A DNA stretch of 64,000 bases from Streptomyces caniferus (lineage in GTDB: Bacteria > Actinomycetota > Actinomycetes > Streptomycetales > Streptomycetaceae), in assembly GCF_009811555.1 (NCBI RefSeq), contig NZ_BLIN01000005.1, positions 806,001 through 870,000 of the forward strand, written 5' to 3'. Shown here piece after piece: positions 28,376-37,724 of the stretch; positions within the stretch are counted from its first letter, which is position 1; each line of letters opens with the position of its first letter. The notes under the pieces are model-generated. The model saw nothing but the letters and a program-made list of their open reading frames with translations, did not search any database and was not told where the DNA came from. A program made the translations under genes and the position numbers.

Positions 28376-28819
28376 ATGCGCATGCGCGACACCGTCGGCA
28401 CCGGCGGCCCCGCGGCCAGGAGCCGCCGGCGCGTGCTGATGTTCGTCGTGCTGCTGGCGCTGCTGCATGCCGCACTCACCACCGGCTGCTCCCATGGACC
28501 GGCCCCCGACAGCCACGGCTGCCCTCCCCACACCGGCGCCCCCGTCGTGTCGGGCCCGGCCGTCCGGCCCTGCGTCACGGCGGGCCCGGTGCCGGCGTCC
28601 ACCGGCGGCGGGAAGCATCCGGGCAGCGGCGTCCGTCGCCTCTGCGACGCGTCGGCCTGTCATCTGCGCCCTCAGGTCCCCACCGGGTCCGGCGGCAAGG
28701 CGCTCGGCGACTCCCCCGTCGCCCAGGCCCCCACCGCGTCCCGGGTCGCCTCTGCCGGGGCCGCCGTCACGGCCGCCGCCCCCGCCTCGCCACCCCGCGT
28801 GGCCGTCCTGCGCTGCTGA
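28376..28819 (+). CDS. Small membrane-anchored or lipidated secreted protein, unknown function
   Basis: This is a 147-residue protein. Basic residues (ARSRRR) precede one hydrophobic helix (VLMFVVLLALLHAALTTGC), consistent with an uncleaved anchor or a weak lipobox (LTTGC). The rest is Pro/Ala/Ser/Gly-rich with several Cys (GCPPHT, RPCVTAG, RRLCDASACHL) and ends in Cys. ATG 28376 has a purine-rich AGGGTGGGAG just upstream. It is probably exported. The low-complexity sequence limits confidence that the full frame is coding. Confidence 0.5.
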   Translation: MRMRDTVGTGGPAARSRRRVLMFVVLLALLHAALTTGCSHGPAPDSHGCPPHTGAPVVSGPAVRPCVTAGPVPASTGGGKHPGSGVRRLCDASACHLRPQVPTGSGGKALGDSPVAQAPTASRVASAGAAVTAAAPASPPRVAVLRC

Positions 28820-28921
28820 GCCGATCCGGCCGCATCCGCCACCCCACCCGGCAACCGGGCCATGGGGCGATCGCGGTCTGCCGTCATCAGCTCACGGGAC
28901 TTCCACCGCAGGAGATCTGGC

Positions 28922-29173
28922 ATGCCCCTCGATGTCTTTGCCGCTCTGGGCGCGCTCGTCCGCGCCGAGGCCGTCCGCACGAAGAAGGTGCCCGCGCCCA
29001 CCCCCGCCGAAGAGCCCGCGACACCCCAGCCGGACAGCCCGGCGCCCCCGCCGGCCGAGCCGCCCGAGGCCGTCGCCGCCGAGCCGCCCCAGGCCGTCAC
29101 CGCCGTCCCGCGACCCGCCCGGAGGGGCCTGCTCGCCAGGTTGGTGCAGAAGCTGACGACGCTCTTCGGCTAG
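28922..29173 (+). CDS. Small hypothetical protein with Pro/Ala/Glu linker
   Basis: This is an 83-residue protein. ATG 28922 follows an AGGAGA site with a six-base spacing. The amino helix [20 protein letters not shown] and a basic amphipathic carboxyl end ([17 protein letters not shown]) flank a linker rich in Pro, Ala and Glu. There is no membrane segment. A perfect 13-base-pair terminator begins four bases after its stop, supporting a real transcription unit. The function is unknown. Confidence 0.6.
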   Translation: MPLDVFAALGALVRAEAVRTKKVPAPTPAEEPATPQPDSPAPPPAEPPEAVAAEPPQAVTAVPRPARRGLLARLVQKLTTLFG

Positions 29174-29176
29174 GGC

Positions 29177-29205
29177 CGGGCGAACGACGTCCCGTCGTTC
29201 GCCCG
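29177..29205 (+). terminator. Perfect 13-base-pair hairpin terminator
   Basis: The arms CGGGCGAACGACG and CGTCGTTCGCCCG have a three-base loop and lie immediately after the stop codon of the 83-residue protein. The stem is fully paired. Confidence 0.65.
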
Positions 29206-29369
29206 CACGGCAGGCGGGACATGGAAGACAGCCCGGGGCGGACGTCCTCGTACGGCCCGCGCACCGGCGGCCCGCTCCCGCCCCGGCGCGCCGCGAGGGC
29301 CCCGGTGCGCCGACGGGCCCCGGCGGCGCACCGTTTGTCCGTCCCTCCGGTGGGCGCCATCCTGGGGAC

Positions 29370-30398
29370 ATGGCCCCCGTTGCGGGCTCGGACACGGTGT
29401 CCGGCTGGGTCGTACGGCGCCCCGGCCCGATCGCTTCCGGGCCGCTGACCGGCATCCGCCGTCCGGCTCCCGAGCCGGGCCCCGGAGACCTGTTGCTCAG
29501 CGTCGAGGCCTGCGGTGTGTGCCGTACGGATCTGCATCTGGCGGAGGGCGACCTGCCCCCGCACCGGCCGTCGACCGTGCCGGGCCATGAGATCGTCGGC
29601 CGGGTGGCCGCCGTCGGCGAGGCCGTGACGGCGTTCCGCACCGGTGACCGGGCCGGCGGTGCCTGGCTGCGCGGTACCTGCGGGGTCTGCCGGTACTGCC
29701 GGGCGGGCCACGAGAACCTCTGTCCGGAGTCCCGGTACACGGGCTGGGACGCCGACGGCGGCTTCGCCGAGACCGCACTCGTGCCCGCGGACTACGCCTA
29801 TCCGCTCCCTGACGGCGGGGACGCCACGCTGCTGGCGCCGCTGCTGTGCGCCGGGATCATCGGGTACCGCGCGCTGCGCCGCAGCGCACTGCCCGCCGGC
29901 GGCAGGCTCGGGATCTACGGATTCGGCGCCTCGGCACATCTGGCCGCGCAGGTCGCCCTGGCCCAGGGCGCGACCGTCCATGTGCTGACCCGGTCGGCGC
30001 GGGCCCGTGAACTCGCCCTCGCGCTGGGCGCGTCCTCGGCCGGCGATGCCTACGACCGCCCTCCCGAACCGCTGGACTCGGCGATTCTCTTCGCGCCGGT
30101 GGGCGATCTGGTGCCGGTGGCGCTGGAGGCACTCGACCGTTCGGGCACGCTCGCCGTGGCCGGTATCCACCTCAGCGACATCCCCGCGCTCCACTATCAG
30201 CGCCATCTCTTCTACGAGCGGAATCTGCGCAGCGTGACCGCCAACACCCGGGAGGACGGCCGCGCGTTCCTGGCGACCGCGGCCAGGATCGGCATACGGG
30301 TCACCGTCAGCCCCTACCCGCTCAGCCGTGCCCCGCAGGCGCTCGCGGACCTGGCCGCCGACCGGGTCCAAGGGGCCGCGGTGCTGACGCCGGGCTGA
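29370..30398 (+). CDS. Zinc-dependent alcohol dehydrogenase (MDR family)
   Basis: This is a 342-residue medium-chain dehydrogenase. The catalytic zinc ligands are Cys51 (CGVCRTDLH) and His of PGHEIVG. The structural zinc site is the four-Cys loop [15 protein letters not shown] at about 110-125. The Rossmann motif is [16 protein letters not shown]. The sequence [10 protein letters not shown] and the overall length match AdhP-like enzymes of actinobacteria that use NAD(H) and alcohols or aldehydes. It is monocistronic, with a spacer to the sensor phosphatase downstream. The physiological substrate is unknown. Confidence 0.87.
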   Translation: MAPVAGSDTVSGWVVRRPGPIASGPLTGIRRPAPEPGPGDLLLSVEACGVCRTDLHLAEGDLPPHRPSTVPGHEIVGRVAAVGEAVTAFRTGDRAGGAWLRGTCGVCRYCRAGHENLCPESRYTGWDADGGFAETALVPADYAYPLPDGGDATLLAPLLCAGIIGYRALRRSALPAGGRLGIYGFGASAHLAAQVALAQGATVHVLTRSARARELALALGASSAGDAYDRPPEPLDSAILFAPVGDLVPVALEALDRSGTLAVAGIHLSDIPALHYQRHLFYERNLRSVTANTREDGRAFLATAARIGIRVTVSPYPLSRAPQALADLAADRVQGAAVLTPG

Positions 30399-30487
30399 CA
30401 CCGTCCGGGGGCGCGCCGTTCACCCACCGTGACCCCTGCTCCGACTAGCTGGTCCTTCCCTGCGTGCCGCACCATGGAGAGGAGGCC

Positions 30488-33100
30488 GTGAATGACGACA
30501 TATCCGGTAAGGCGGTGGCGGGGTGGACGCTCCGGCCCCGGAGAGCGGATACGGCGACCGTGGCTTACGACGACGGCTTCCGGCATACGGAGGCGGTGCA
30601 GGCAGTGACCGCACGGGTCCTTGGGTCCACCGGGGCTGAGCTGACCGCCGTCTATGTGCCCGCCGAGGGGGGCGGCGATCTTCAGCTCGCCGAGATGGTC
30701 GGCGGCTCCGGCGGCCTCTACGGACTGCCGACGAGCTTCCCGCTGTCCGGCAACTCCCCGGTCGCCGCGTCCTTCCGCACCGGTCTTCCCCTCTGGCTGA
30801 GCCCGGCCGAGCTCGCGCAGTACGGCGTCACCGCTCCCCCGGGCAGCCCCGGGGCCGAGCCCTGGGACGGCGCCGGGACGCTGCCGTCCGATGTCTCGCT
30901 GGGCGTGCTGCCGCTCGGCGGGGACGCCAAGCGGCTGGGGTGCCTGGTGGTGATGGACAAGGCCCCGGACGCCTTCGACGCCGACCGCCGCCACCTGCTG
31001 GAACTGCACGCCGACCAGGTGTCCGCGGGGCTGGAGGCGGTCGCCGCCCGGGTCATGGCACGGACCGAGCGGCGGTCGCTGCTGGGCCCGGGGCTGGACA
31101 CCCTCAGGGGCGGTGCGTTCACGCTGATGCTGAGCACCGGACGGATCGACGCGGACGCCCAGGTGCTGGAGCTGTTCGGGATCGCTCCGGAGCACTTCGA
31201 CCGGCGGGTGGAGACGCTGCTGGAGTGCACCGCGCCGGACGACGTTCCCGCGCTGATGTCGATCGTCGAGCCGGGCCGGCTGCCCGCCCCCGGCCAGCAG
31301 GTGTCGATCCGTATCCGCCGGCCCAACGGCGAGCTGCGCTGGCTGAGCCTGCGCTGCCGGGTGCTGGTCGACGCCGCCGGGACCCCGGAACGCATGCTGG
31401 GCGTGGTCGCCGATGCCTCCTATCTGCGCCCCAGCGCGGACGAGGTCTCCCTCGTGCAGCAGCTGTCCGCCGCGCTGGCCGGCGCCACGACCATCCGCGA
31501 CGTCGGCCAGGTGGTGGTCTCCACCCTGCGGATGCCGCTGGGGGCCGACCGGGTGGCGGTGGCGGAGCTGGAGGCCGACCGGTTCGTGGTGTCCGTCCTC
31601 GACCCGCCGGAGCCCGAGGCCTGGCCCGCGGCGTGGCGGTCCGAGTGGCGTTCCGAGTGGCCCGATGCGGCGTGCCATTCGATGCCCACCCTGGAGAGCG
31701 TGCTGCGGGCCGGTCATGTGGCCCTGTGGCCCCCGGGGGCCGCGCTCGAACCCGATCTGGTGGGCATCGGGCCCGGCGGTCTCGCGGTGCTGCCGCTGCC
31801 GTGCGAGGGCCGGATCGTCGGGGTGTGCCTGGTCGGATGGGACGAGGAGCACCGGTTCGGGCCGGAGGAGCGGTCCCTGCTCACCGCGACCGCGGGGCTG
31901 GTGGGCCAGGCCCTGGTCCGCGCGCATGCGCTGGATGCCGGGCACGAGCTCGCCACGATGCTCCAGCGCAGTCTGCTGCCCCGCAAGCTGCCGACGCTGC
32001 CCGGCGGGGTGGCCGTCGCCCGCTATCTGCCCGCCACGATGGGGCTCGAAGTGGGCGGCGACTGGTACGACGTCATCCCGCTGTCCGACGGCCATATCGC
32101 GCTCGTCATCGGCGACGTGGAGGGCCACAGCGCGGGCGCCGCCACGATCATGGGCCAGATGCGCACCGCCATCCGGGCCTATGCGGTCGAGGGCCACCCG
32201 CCCGATGTGGTGGTCTCCCACGCCAACCGGCTGCTCCTCGGCATGGAGACCGATCTGTTCGCGACCTGCTGTTACGTGGACCTCGACATGGAGGAGGGCA
32301 TCGCCTGGTTCGTCCGGGCCGGGCACCTGCCGCCGCTGCTGCGGTTCCCCGACGGCAGCACCGAGGAACTGTCCGTCGAGGGCGGTCCTCCGCTGGGGGT
32401 GGCCGCGGAGGGCGAGTTCCCGCTGACCGAGGTGGGCCTGGCCCCCGGCACCGTGCTCGTCCTGCTCACGGACGGGCTGGCCGAATCGGCCACGCTCCAC
32501 CTGGACGACGGTATCCGCCGGGTGCGCGAGCTGCTCGCCGGGGCCGATCCGGCCGATGCCGGGCAGCTCGCCGATCAACTGCTCGGCGAGACGAAGCGGC
32601 GCGACGACGATGTGGCCGTGCTGGTACTGCGCTACGACGGGATGCGCGTCCGCCCGACCCGGGCGCACTGGGCCGTGTGGCGGCTCCCCGACGCCGTCAT
32701 GCATGCCCGCCGCTTCACCGCCCGCAAACTGCGCTCCTGGAAAGTGGCCGAGGAGCTGGACGTGGCCCTGCTGGTGGTGTCCGAACTGGTCACCAATGCC
32801 ATCGCGCATACGCAGGGAGAGGTGCGGCTGGATCTGACCCTGGCCGCCGACCGGCTGCGGATCGGGGTGAACGACGCTTCGCCCCGCGCCCCCGTCAAGC
32901 CGACCAGCGTGGACTGGGAGTCGACCGGCGGCCGCGGACTGCTGCTGGTCGAGGCGATGTCGGCGTCCTGGGGCTCGGTGCCGCTGAGCGGCGGCAAGCA
33001 GGTGTGGAGCGAGATCACCCTGCAGCCGGGCGAGCAGCTCGACGCAACGGGGGAACCGGCCGTCGCGGACGGCCGGCGGGAGGGGGAGGAGGTGCCCTGA
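30488..33100 (+). CDS. GAF-PAS-GAF-PP2C-HATPase sensor phosphatase/kinase, first gene of a sugar-ABC operon
   Basis: This is about 870 residues. An N-terminal GAF is at about 20-185, a PAS at about 205-315 (HLPPLL-type turn follows later) and a second GAF at about 325-475. The PP2C/SpoIIE domain is at about 495-700 (VGGDWYDVIPLSD near 523, VIGDVEGHSAGAAT, VRAGHLPPLL, LLTDGLAES). An RsbW-like HATPase is at about 720-850 (VVSELVTNAIAHTQGE; GGRGLLLVEAMSA). The GTG at 30488 was chosen because of the GGAGAGGAGG tract before it, although spacing is tight; GTG 30464 is the alternative. Only one base separates its stop from the substrate-binding-protein gene, so it is almost certainly co-transcribed with the importer. 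This links phospho-partner switching to sugar uptake. Confidence 0.87.
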   Translation: MNDDISGKAVAGWTLRPRRADTATVAYDDGFRHTEAVQAVTARVLGSTGAELTAVYVPAEGGGDLQLAEMVGGSGGLYGLPTSFPLSGNSPVAASFRTGLPLWLSPAELAQYGVTAPPGSPGAEPWDGAGTLPSDVSLGVLPLGGDAKRLGCLVVMDKAPDAFDADRRHLLELHADQVSAGLEAVAARVMARTERRSLLGPGLDTLRGGAFTLMLSTGRIDADAQVLELFGIAPEHFDRRVETLLECTAPDDVPALMSIVEPGRLPAPGQQVSIRIRRPNGELRWLSLRCRVLVDAAGTPERMLGVVADASYLRPSADEVSLVQQLSAALAGATTIRDVGQVVVSTLRMPLGADRVAVAELEADRFVVSVLDPPEPEAWPAAWRSEWRSEWPDAACHSMPTLESVLRAGHVALWPPGAALEPDLVGIGPGGLAVLPLPCEGRIVGVCLVGWDEEHRFGPEERSLLTATAGLVGQALVRAHALDAGHELATMLQRSLLPRKLPTLPGGVAVARYLPATMGLEVGGDWYDVIPLSDGHIALVIGDVEGHSAGAATIMGQMRTAIRAYAVEGHPPDVVVSHANRLLLGMETDLFATCCYVDLDMEEGIAWFVRAGHLPPLLRFPDGSTEELSVEGGPPLGVAAEGEFPLTEVGLAPGTVLVLLTDGLAESATLHLDDGIRRVRELLAGADPADAGQLADQLLGETKRRDDDVAVLVLRYDGMRVRPTRAHWAVWRLPDAVMHARRFTARKLRSWKVAEELDVALLVVSELVTNAIAHTQGEVRLDLTLAADRLRIGVNDASPRAPVKPTSVDWESTGGRGLLLVEAMSASWGSVPLSGGKQVWSEITLQPGEQLDATGEPAVADGRREGEEVP

Positions 33101-33101
33101 G

Positions 33102-34202
33102 GTGCGTGCTCGTCTGCGCGGAGCCGCCGTCGTCCTGGCCGGGCTGTGCCTGGTCGCCGGGCCGGCCGCCTGCGGGAAGGCGGGCGGGGTGCACGAGCCG
33201 GGCGGGACCGCCTCCGGCGGCGCCCTGAAGATCGGTGTCCTGCTCCCGGACAACACCTCGCGCCTCTACCACTTCGACAAGCCGCTGATCGAGAAGAAGA
33301 TCCATCAGCTCTGCCCCGAATGCACGGTGGAGGTCGTCAGCGCGGAGCACGATGTGGCCACCCAGCAGCAGCAGATGGACGCGATGATCACCAAGCGGGT
33401 CCGGGTGCTGATCCTGGACGCCGTCGACTCCAAGTCGCTGCGCTCGCCGGTCGAGAGCGCGCGGGCGGCCGGAATCCCGGTCGTCTCCTACGACCGCCTC
33501 GTGGAGGGACCGGTCTCCGCGTACGTCTCCTTCAACGGCAAGCGGGTCGGCGAACTGCAGGGCGAGGCGCTGCTCAAGGCGCTCGGCGGCAAGGCGCGCG
33601 GCGCCCAGATCGTCATGATGAACGGTGATTCGACGGACCCCAACTCCGCCTGGTTCCGGCAGGGTGCGCTCGAGGTGCTCCAGGGCAAGGTGAAGATCGG
33701 GAAGGCCTACGAGACCGCCGGGTGGCGGCCGGAGAACGCCAACAGCAATATGTCCGCCGCCATCTCGGCCCTCGGCGCCGAACACATCGACGGCGTCTAC
33801 TCCGCCAATGACGGGCTGGCGGCCGGCATCATCTCCGCCCTGCAGGCCTCGAAGATCAAGCCGTTGCCCCCGGTCACCGGCCAGGACGCCGAACTCGCCG
33901 CCATTCAGCGCATCGTCACGGGCGATCAGTACATGACCGTCTACAAACCCTTCGTGCCCGAGGCCGGCACCGCCGCCGCCATGGCCGTCGCACTGGGACG
34001 CGGCAAGAAACTCGACGACATCACGACGCACACGGTCAACAGCCCCACCACCCATGGCATCCCGGCGGTGCTGCTGACCCCGATCTCCGTGACCGTGGAC
34101 CGCATCAAGAACACCGTGGTCAAGGACGGCATGTACACGATTGAGCAGATCTGCACCCCCAAGTTCGAGTCCGCCTGCCGGCGGGCGGGTCTCCTCAGGT
34201 AA
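33102..34202 (+). CDS. Sugar ABC transporter substrate-binding lipoprotein (ribose/xylose/fructose type)
   Basis: This is a 366-residue extracytoplasmic binding protein. The signal peptide (residues 1-23) ends at Cys24 in VAGPAAC, a weak lipobox. The periplasmic-binding-protein type 1 fold is clear (ALKIGVLLPDNTSRLYHFDK; AMITKRVRVLILDAVDSKS; YSANDGLAAGIISALQAS; PVTGQDAELAAIQRIVTGDQ). The last block, with the QDAE sugar-binding loop, is typical of XylF/FrcB-like proteins. It starts with GTG one base after the sensor phosphatase gene. The exact sugar is not evident. Confidence 0.9.
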   Translation: MRARLRGAAVVLAGLCLVAGPAACGKAGGVHEPGGTASGGALKIGVLLPDNTSRLYHFDKPLIEKKIHQLCPECTVEVVSAEHDVATQQQQMDAMITKRVRVLILDAVDSKSLRSPVESARAAGIPVVSYDRLVEGPVSAYVSFNGKRVGELQGEALLKALGGKARGAQIVMMNGDSTDPNSAWFRQGALEVLQGKVKIGKAYETAGWRPENANSNMSAAISALGAEHIDGVYSANDGLAAGIISALQASKIKPLPPVTGQDAELAAIQRIVTGDQYMTVYKPFVPEAGTAAAMAVALGRGKKLDDITTHTVNSPTTHGIPAVLLTPISVTVDRIKNTVVKDGMYTIEQICTPKFESACRRAGLLR

Positions 34203-34213
34203 GGCAGGTATCC

Positions 34214-35023
34214 ATGGAGTCCGGCTCAGCTCCCCGCCGACCGACGCCGGCGCCGCCCCTGCTGGCGCTGCGCGGCATCTCCAAGCGGTACGGCGCCGTC
34301 CAGGCACTGGCGGATGTCGAACTGGAGGTCCGTGCCGGTCAGGTCGTCGCGCTCGTGGGCGACAACGGCGCCGGCAAGTCCACGCTGATCAAGGTGGTGG
34401 CCGGGGTCGACTCCGCCGACCAGGGCGTGATCGAGTGGGACGGCCGGCCCGTCCAGATCACCCGCCCGCACGAGGCCCAGGATCTGGGCATCGCCACCGT
34501 CTACCAGGATCTCGCGCTGTGCGACAACCTCGACGTGGTCGGCAATCTCTTCCTCGGCCGCGAGATCCACCGGGCCGGTGTGCTGGACGAGGTGGAGATG
34601 GAACGCCTCACCCTGGACCTGCTCGACATGCTGGCCATCCGGATGCCGGACGTACGGCTCCCGGTCGCCTCGCTCTCCGGCGGGCAGCGCCAGACCGTCG
34701 CGATCTCCCGCTCGCTGCTCGGCGAGCCCCGGCTCGTGCTCCTCGACGAACCCACCGCGGCCCTCGGCATCGAACAGACCGCCCAGGTCCTCGACCTCGT
34801 CGACCAGCTCCGCGAACGCGGCCTCGGGGTGCTCCTCATCAGCCACAACATGGGGGACATCAAGGCGGTCGCGGACTGGGTCGCGGTGCTGCGGCTCGGC
34901 CGGAACAACGGATTCTTCGATGTGACGACCACGTCCCACGAACAGATCATCTCCTCGATCACCGGGGCCACGGACAACGCCGTGACACGCCGCAAGACGC
35001 CGGGGTGGGAGGTGCAGCCGTGA
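34214..35023 (+). CDS. Sugar ABC transporter ATPase, single nucleotide-binding domain
   Basis: This is a 269-residue ATPase. Walker A is GDNGAGKST at residues 49-57, the signature is LSGGQRQ, Walker B is LVLLDEPTAALG, and the H-loop is LLISHNMGD. RbsA/XylG/MglA-type ATPases are duplicated to about 500 residues. This one has a single domain, as in the FrcA fructose ATPase, so it would act as a homodimer. It begins 11 bases after the binding-protein gene, and its stop overlaps the permease start (GTGA). Confidence 0.92.
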   Translation: MESGSAPRRPTPAPPLLALRGISKRYGAVQALADVELEVRAGQVVALVGDNGAGKSTLIKVVAGVDSADQGVIEWDGRPVQITRPHEAQDLGIATVYQDLALCDNLDVVGNLFLGREIHRAGVLDEVEMERLTLDLLDMLAIRMPDVRLPVASLSGGQRQTVAISRSLLGEPRLVLLDEPTAALGIEQTAQVLDLVDQLRERGLGVLLISHNMGDIKAVADWVAVLRLGRNNGFFDVTTTSHEQIISSITGATDNAVTRRKTPGWEVQP

Positions 35024-36297
35024 GCCGGACCTGGGCACTCAGGAAGCAGAAGTCGTCCGGCGGGCAGGGCGGGGCGGTGACCGCTGCCGACCGGCGCCGT
35101 CTCGCGCCCGATCTCGGGACGCAGAACCCCCTGGAGATACTCCGGCGGAGGTTCCACAGCGGCGAACTCGGCTCGGTCCCGGTGGCCCTCGGTCTGATCG
35201 TGGTCTGGATCATTTTCGAGAGCCTCAACGAGAACTTCCTCTCGCCGCGCAACCTGTCCAATCTGACCGTGGACATCGTCGGCACCGGCATGATCGCGGT
35301 CGGTGTCGTCTTCGTGCTGCTGCTCGGCGAGATCGACCTCTCGGTCGGCTCGGTGAGCGGCCTCGCGGCAGCCGCCTTCGCGGTGCTGACCGTGAACCAT
35401 GGCGTTCCGGAGGGGCTCGCGCTGCTGGTCGCGGTGCTCGGCGGCACGGCGATCGGAGCCGTTCAGGGGTTCTTCTTCGCCAAGGTGGGGGTACCGGCGT
35501 TCGTGGTCACCCTTGCGGGCCTGCTGGGCTGGAACGGCCTGATGCTCTACATCCTGGGCGTCAACGGCACGATCAACATCGACGACAAGGGCCTGCTCGC
35601 GATGCTGACCAGCTACTACTTCACCAATGTGGCCGCCGCGTACGGCCTGGCAGCGCTCGGCACCGTCGGCTATTTCCTCGTGTCGTACCGCGATGTGCGG
35701 CGGCGCAGGGCCGCCGGCGTGCCCGCCCGTCCGCTGAGCGAGATCCTGCTGCGCACCGGGGTACTGGCGGTGATCGCCCTGGCCGCGGCCCTGGTGCTCA
35801 ACCAGTTCCTGGGGCTCCCGCTGGCCCTCTTGATCTTCCTCGTGGTGCTCGTCGGCCTCGACTGCGTGCTGCGCCGCACGCGCTACGGGCGCATGATCTT
35901 CGCACTCGGCGGCAGCGTCGAGGCCGCCCGCCGCACCGGCCTCAATGTGGACCTGGTCCGCATCTCGGTCTTCATGGTGTCCGGGACGATGGCCGCGATC
36001 GGCGGGCTGTTCCTGGCCTCGCGCGTCACCTCGGCCAGTCAGACGTCGGGGGCGGGCCTGCTCCTGATGGACGCCATCGCCGCCGCGGTCATCGGTGGCA
36101 CCAGCCTGTTCGGCGGCCGGGGCCGGACCTGGTCGGCGCTGCTCGGCGTCCTGGTCATCCAGTCGATCGCCTCCGGCGTGGCCCTGATGGGCATCCGGAC
36201 AGCCGTGCAGTTCATGATCACGGGCGGGGTGCTGCTGATCGCCGTCGTCATCGACTCGCTGTCGAGGCGGGCACAGAAGGCGCACGGGCGGGTCTGA
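35020..36297 (+). CDS. Sugar ABC transporter permease (RbsC/XylH/FrcC family)
   Basis: This is a 425-residue membrane permease with about ten helices. The diagnostic sequence GEIDLSVGSVSGLAAAAFAV near residue 105 is that of carbohydrate-uptake-2 permeases. AVIGGTSLFGGRGRTWSALL occurs near the end. An unusually long loop or extra segment (about 210-260) carries YRDVRRRRAAGVPARP, as in XylH. The GTG start at 35020 has GGGAGG seven bases upstream and overlaps the ATPase stop codon. It completes the four-gene sensor-importer operon. Confidence 0.92.
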   Translation: MSRTWALRKQKSSGGQGGAVTAADRRRLAPDLGTQNPLEILRRRFHSGELGSVPVALGLIVVWIIFESLNENFLSPRNLSNLTVDIVGTGMIAVGVVFVLLLGEIDLSVGSVSGLAAAAFAVLTVNHGVPEGLALLVAVLGGTAIGAVQGFFFAKVGVPAFVVTLAGLLGWNGLMLYILGVNGTINIDDKGLLAMLTSYYFTNVAAAYGLAALGTVGYFLVSYRDVRRRRAAGVPARPLSEILLRTGVLAVIALAAALVLNQFLGLPLALLIFLVVLVGLDCVLRRTRYGRMIFALGGSVEAARRTGLNVDLVRISVFMVSGTMAAIGGLFLASRVTSASQTSGAGLLLMDAIAAAVIGGTSLFGGRGRTWSALLGVLVIQSIASGVALMGIRTAVQFMITGGVLLIAVVIDSLSRRAQKAHGRV

Positions 36298-36382
36298 CGC
36301 ACCCGCGGGCGGGGGCCCGTCCGGCACACCGCCTGGCGGGGCGGGCGTTTGACCCGCGGTACGCCACGGAACACCTCTGCCG

Positions 36383-37648
36383 ATGCACCCGGTCCTGCAC
36401 GCACTGTCCATCGCCGGATCCATGACCTGGGAGATCACCTGGGCGCTGATCCTGGGCTTCGCGCTGTCCGCGGTCGTCCAGGCCGTGGTCCGTAAGTCCA
36501 CGGTGGTCGGTCTGCTCGGCGACGACCGTCCCCGCACCCTGGCGCTGGCCGCCGGGCTGGGCGCCGCCTCCTCGTCCTGCTCGTACGCCGCGGTCGCGCT
36601 GGCCCGGTCGCTGTTCCGCAAGGGCGCGCACTTCACGGCCGCCATGGCGTTCGAGATCGCCTCCACGAACCTGGTGGTCGAACTCGGCGTCATCCTGGCC
36701 CTGTTGATGGGGTGGCAGTTCACGCTCGCCGAGTTCGTCGGCGGACCGGTCATGATCGTCGTGCTCGCCGTGCTGTTCCGCCTCTTCCTGCGGGAACGGC
36801 TGCTGCGGCAGGCCCGTGAGCAGGCCGAACGGGGGCTGGCCGGCTCCATGGAGGGGCATGCCGCCATGGACATGTCCGTACGCCGCGAGGGGACCTTCGC
36901 GCGGCGGCTGTTCTCCGCCGACGGCTACACCTCGACCTCGCGCGTCTTCGTCATGGAATGGGCCGCGATCATCAAGGATCTGGTGATCGGCCTGCTGATC
37001 GCCGGGGCCATTGCCGCCTGGGTCCCCGACAGCTTCTGGCGGGCCTTCTTCTTCGACGGACACCCGCTGGCCGCGAAGCTGTGGGGGCCGCTGATCGGAC
37101 CGCTGGTGGCGATCGCCTCGTTCGTCTGCTCCATCGGCAATGTGCCGCTGGCGGTGGTCCTGTGGAAGGGCGGGATCAGCTTCGGCGGGGTGGTCGCCTT
37201 CATCTTCGCCGACCTGCTGATCCTGCCGATCCTGAACATCTACCGGAAGTACTACGGGGCCAGGACGGCCCTGTTCCTGCTGGTCACGTTCTATGCGTCC
37301 GTCGTCGTCGCGGGTTATGCGGTGGAGTTCGTCTTCGGCGGACTGGGGCTGATCCCCCGCCAGGCCGACGCGGAGATCCCCATGTCCGGGGTCTCCTGGA
37401 ACTACACCACCTGGCTCAACATCGCCTTCCTCCTGCTCGCCGCCGCGCTGGTCCAGCGTTTCCTGCGCACCGGCGGCCGGGACATGCTCCGGACGATGGG
37501 CGGCACTCCGCACGACAGCGCGGGGACGCACCCCGCGCACCCCGGGGACGGCACCGCCGGGGGCGACGCCGGGCACGAGGGCACCGGGCGCGACGGCACC
37601 GGGCACGGCCCGCGCCGACCCGCGGGCGGACAGGGGCCGAGTGGCTGA
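36383..37648 (+). CDS. Predicted permease, ArsP/DUF318 (PF03773) family, His-rich tail
   Basis: This is a 421-residue protein with eight or more membrane segments. The motif AASSSCSYAAVALARSLFRK and its second-half counterpart FVCSIGNVPLAVVLWKGGIS are the paired Cys/Ser blocks of the ArsP_1 permease family, some members of which export organoarsenicals. A loop at about 150-180 holds Met/His residues. The last 50 residues are Gly/His/Asp-rich (HPAHPGD, DAGHEGTG), a possible metal-binding tail. It directly precedes a universal stress protein gene. The substrate is unproven. Confidence 0.83.
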   Translation: MHPVLHALSIAGSMTWEITWALILGFALSAVVQAVVRKSTVVGLLGDDRPRTLALAAGLGAASSSCSYAAVALARSLFRKGAHFTAAMAFEIASTNLVVELGVILALLMGWQFTLAEFVGGPVMIVVLAVLFRLFLRERLLRQAREQAERGLAGSMEGHAAMDMSVRREGTFARRLFSADGYTSTSRVFVMEWAAIIKDLVIGLLIAGAIAAWVPDSFWRAFFFDGHPLAAKLWGPLIGPLVAIASFVCSIGNVPLAVVLWKGGISFGGVVAFIFADLLILPILNIYRKYYGARTALFLLVTFYASVVVAGYAVEFVFGGLGLIPRQADAEIPMSGVSWNYTTWLNIAFLLLAAALVQRFLRTGGRDMLRTMGGTPHDSAGTHPAHPGDGTAGGDAGHEGTGRDGTGHGPRRPAGGQGPSG

Positions 37649-37724
37649 TGCCGGAGCGGGCGAGGTCGAGCACCCTGGAGGTAGGGGCGCGACGGCGCCG
37701 AGCGCCCCGGAAGGGAGCGAGGCC

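Noticed and set aside
30314..33256. 980-codon minus-strand open frame
   Set aside because: It is antisense to the sensor phosphatase with its full PP2C/HATPase motifs; the composition is that of a shadow frame.
34141..35019. Upstream part of a 718-codon frame ending in the sugar permease
   Set aside because: It overlaps the ATPase gene out of frame; the permease start at GTG 35020 has a good ribosome site and GTGA coupling.
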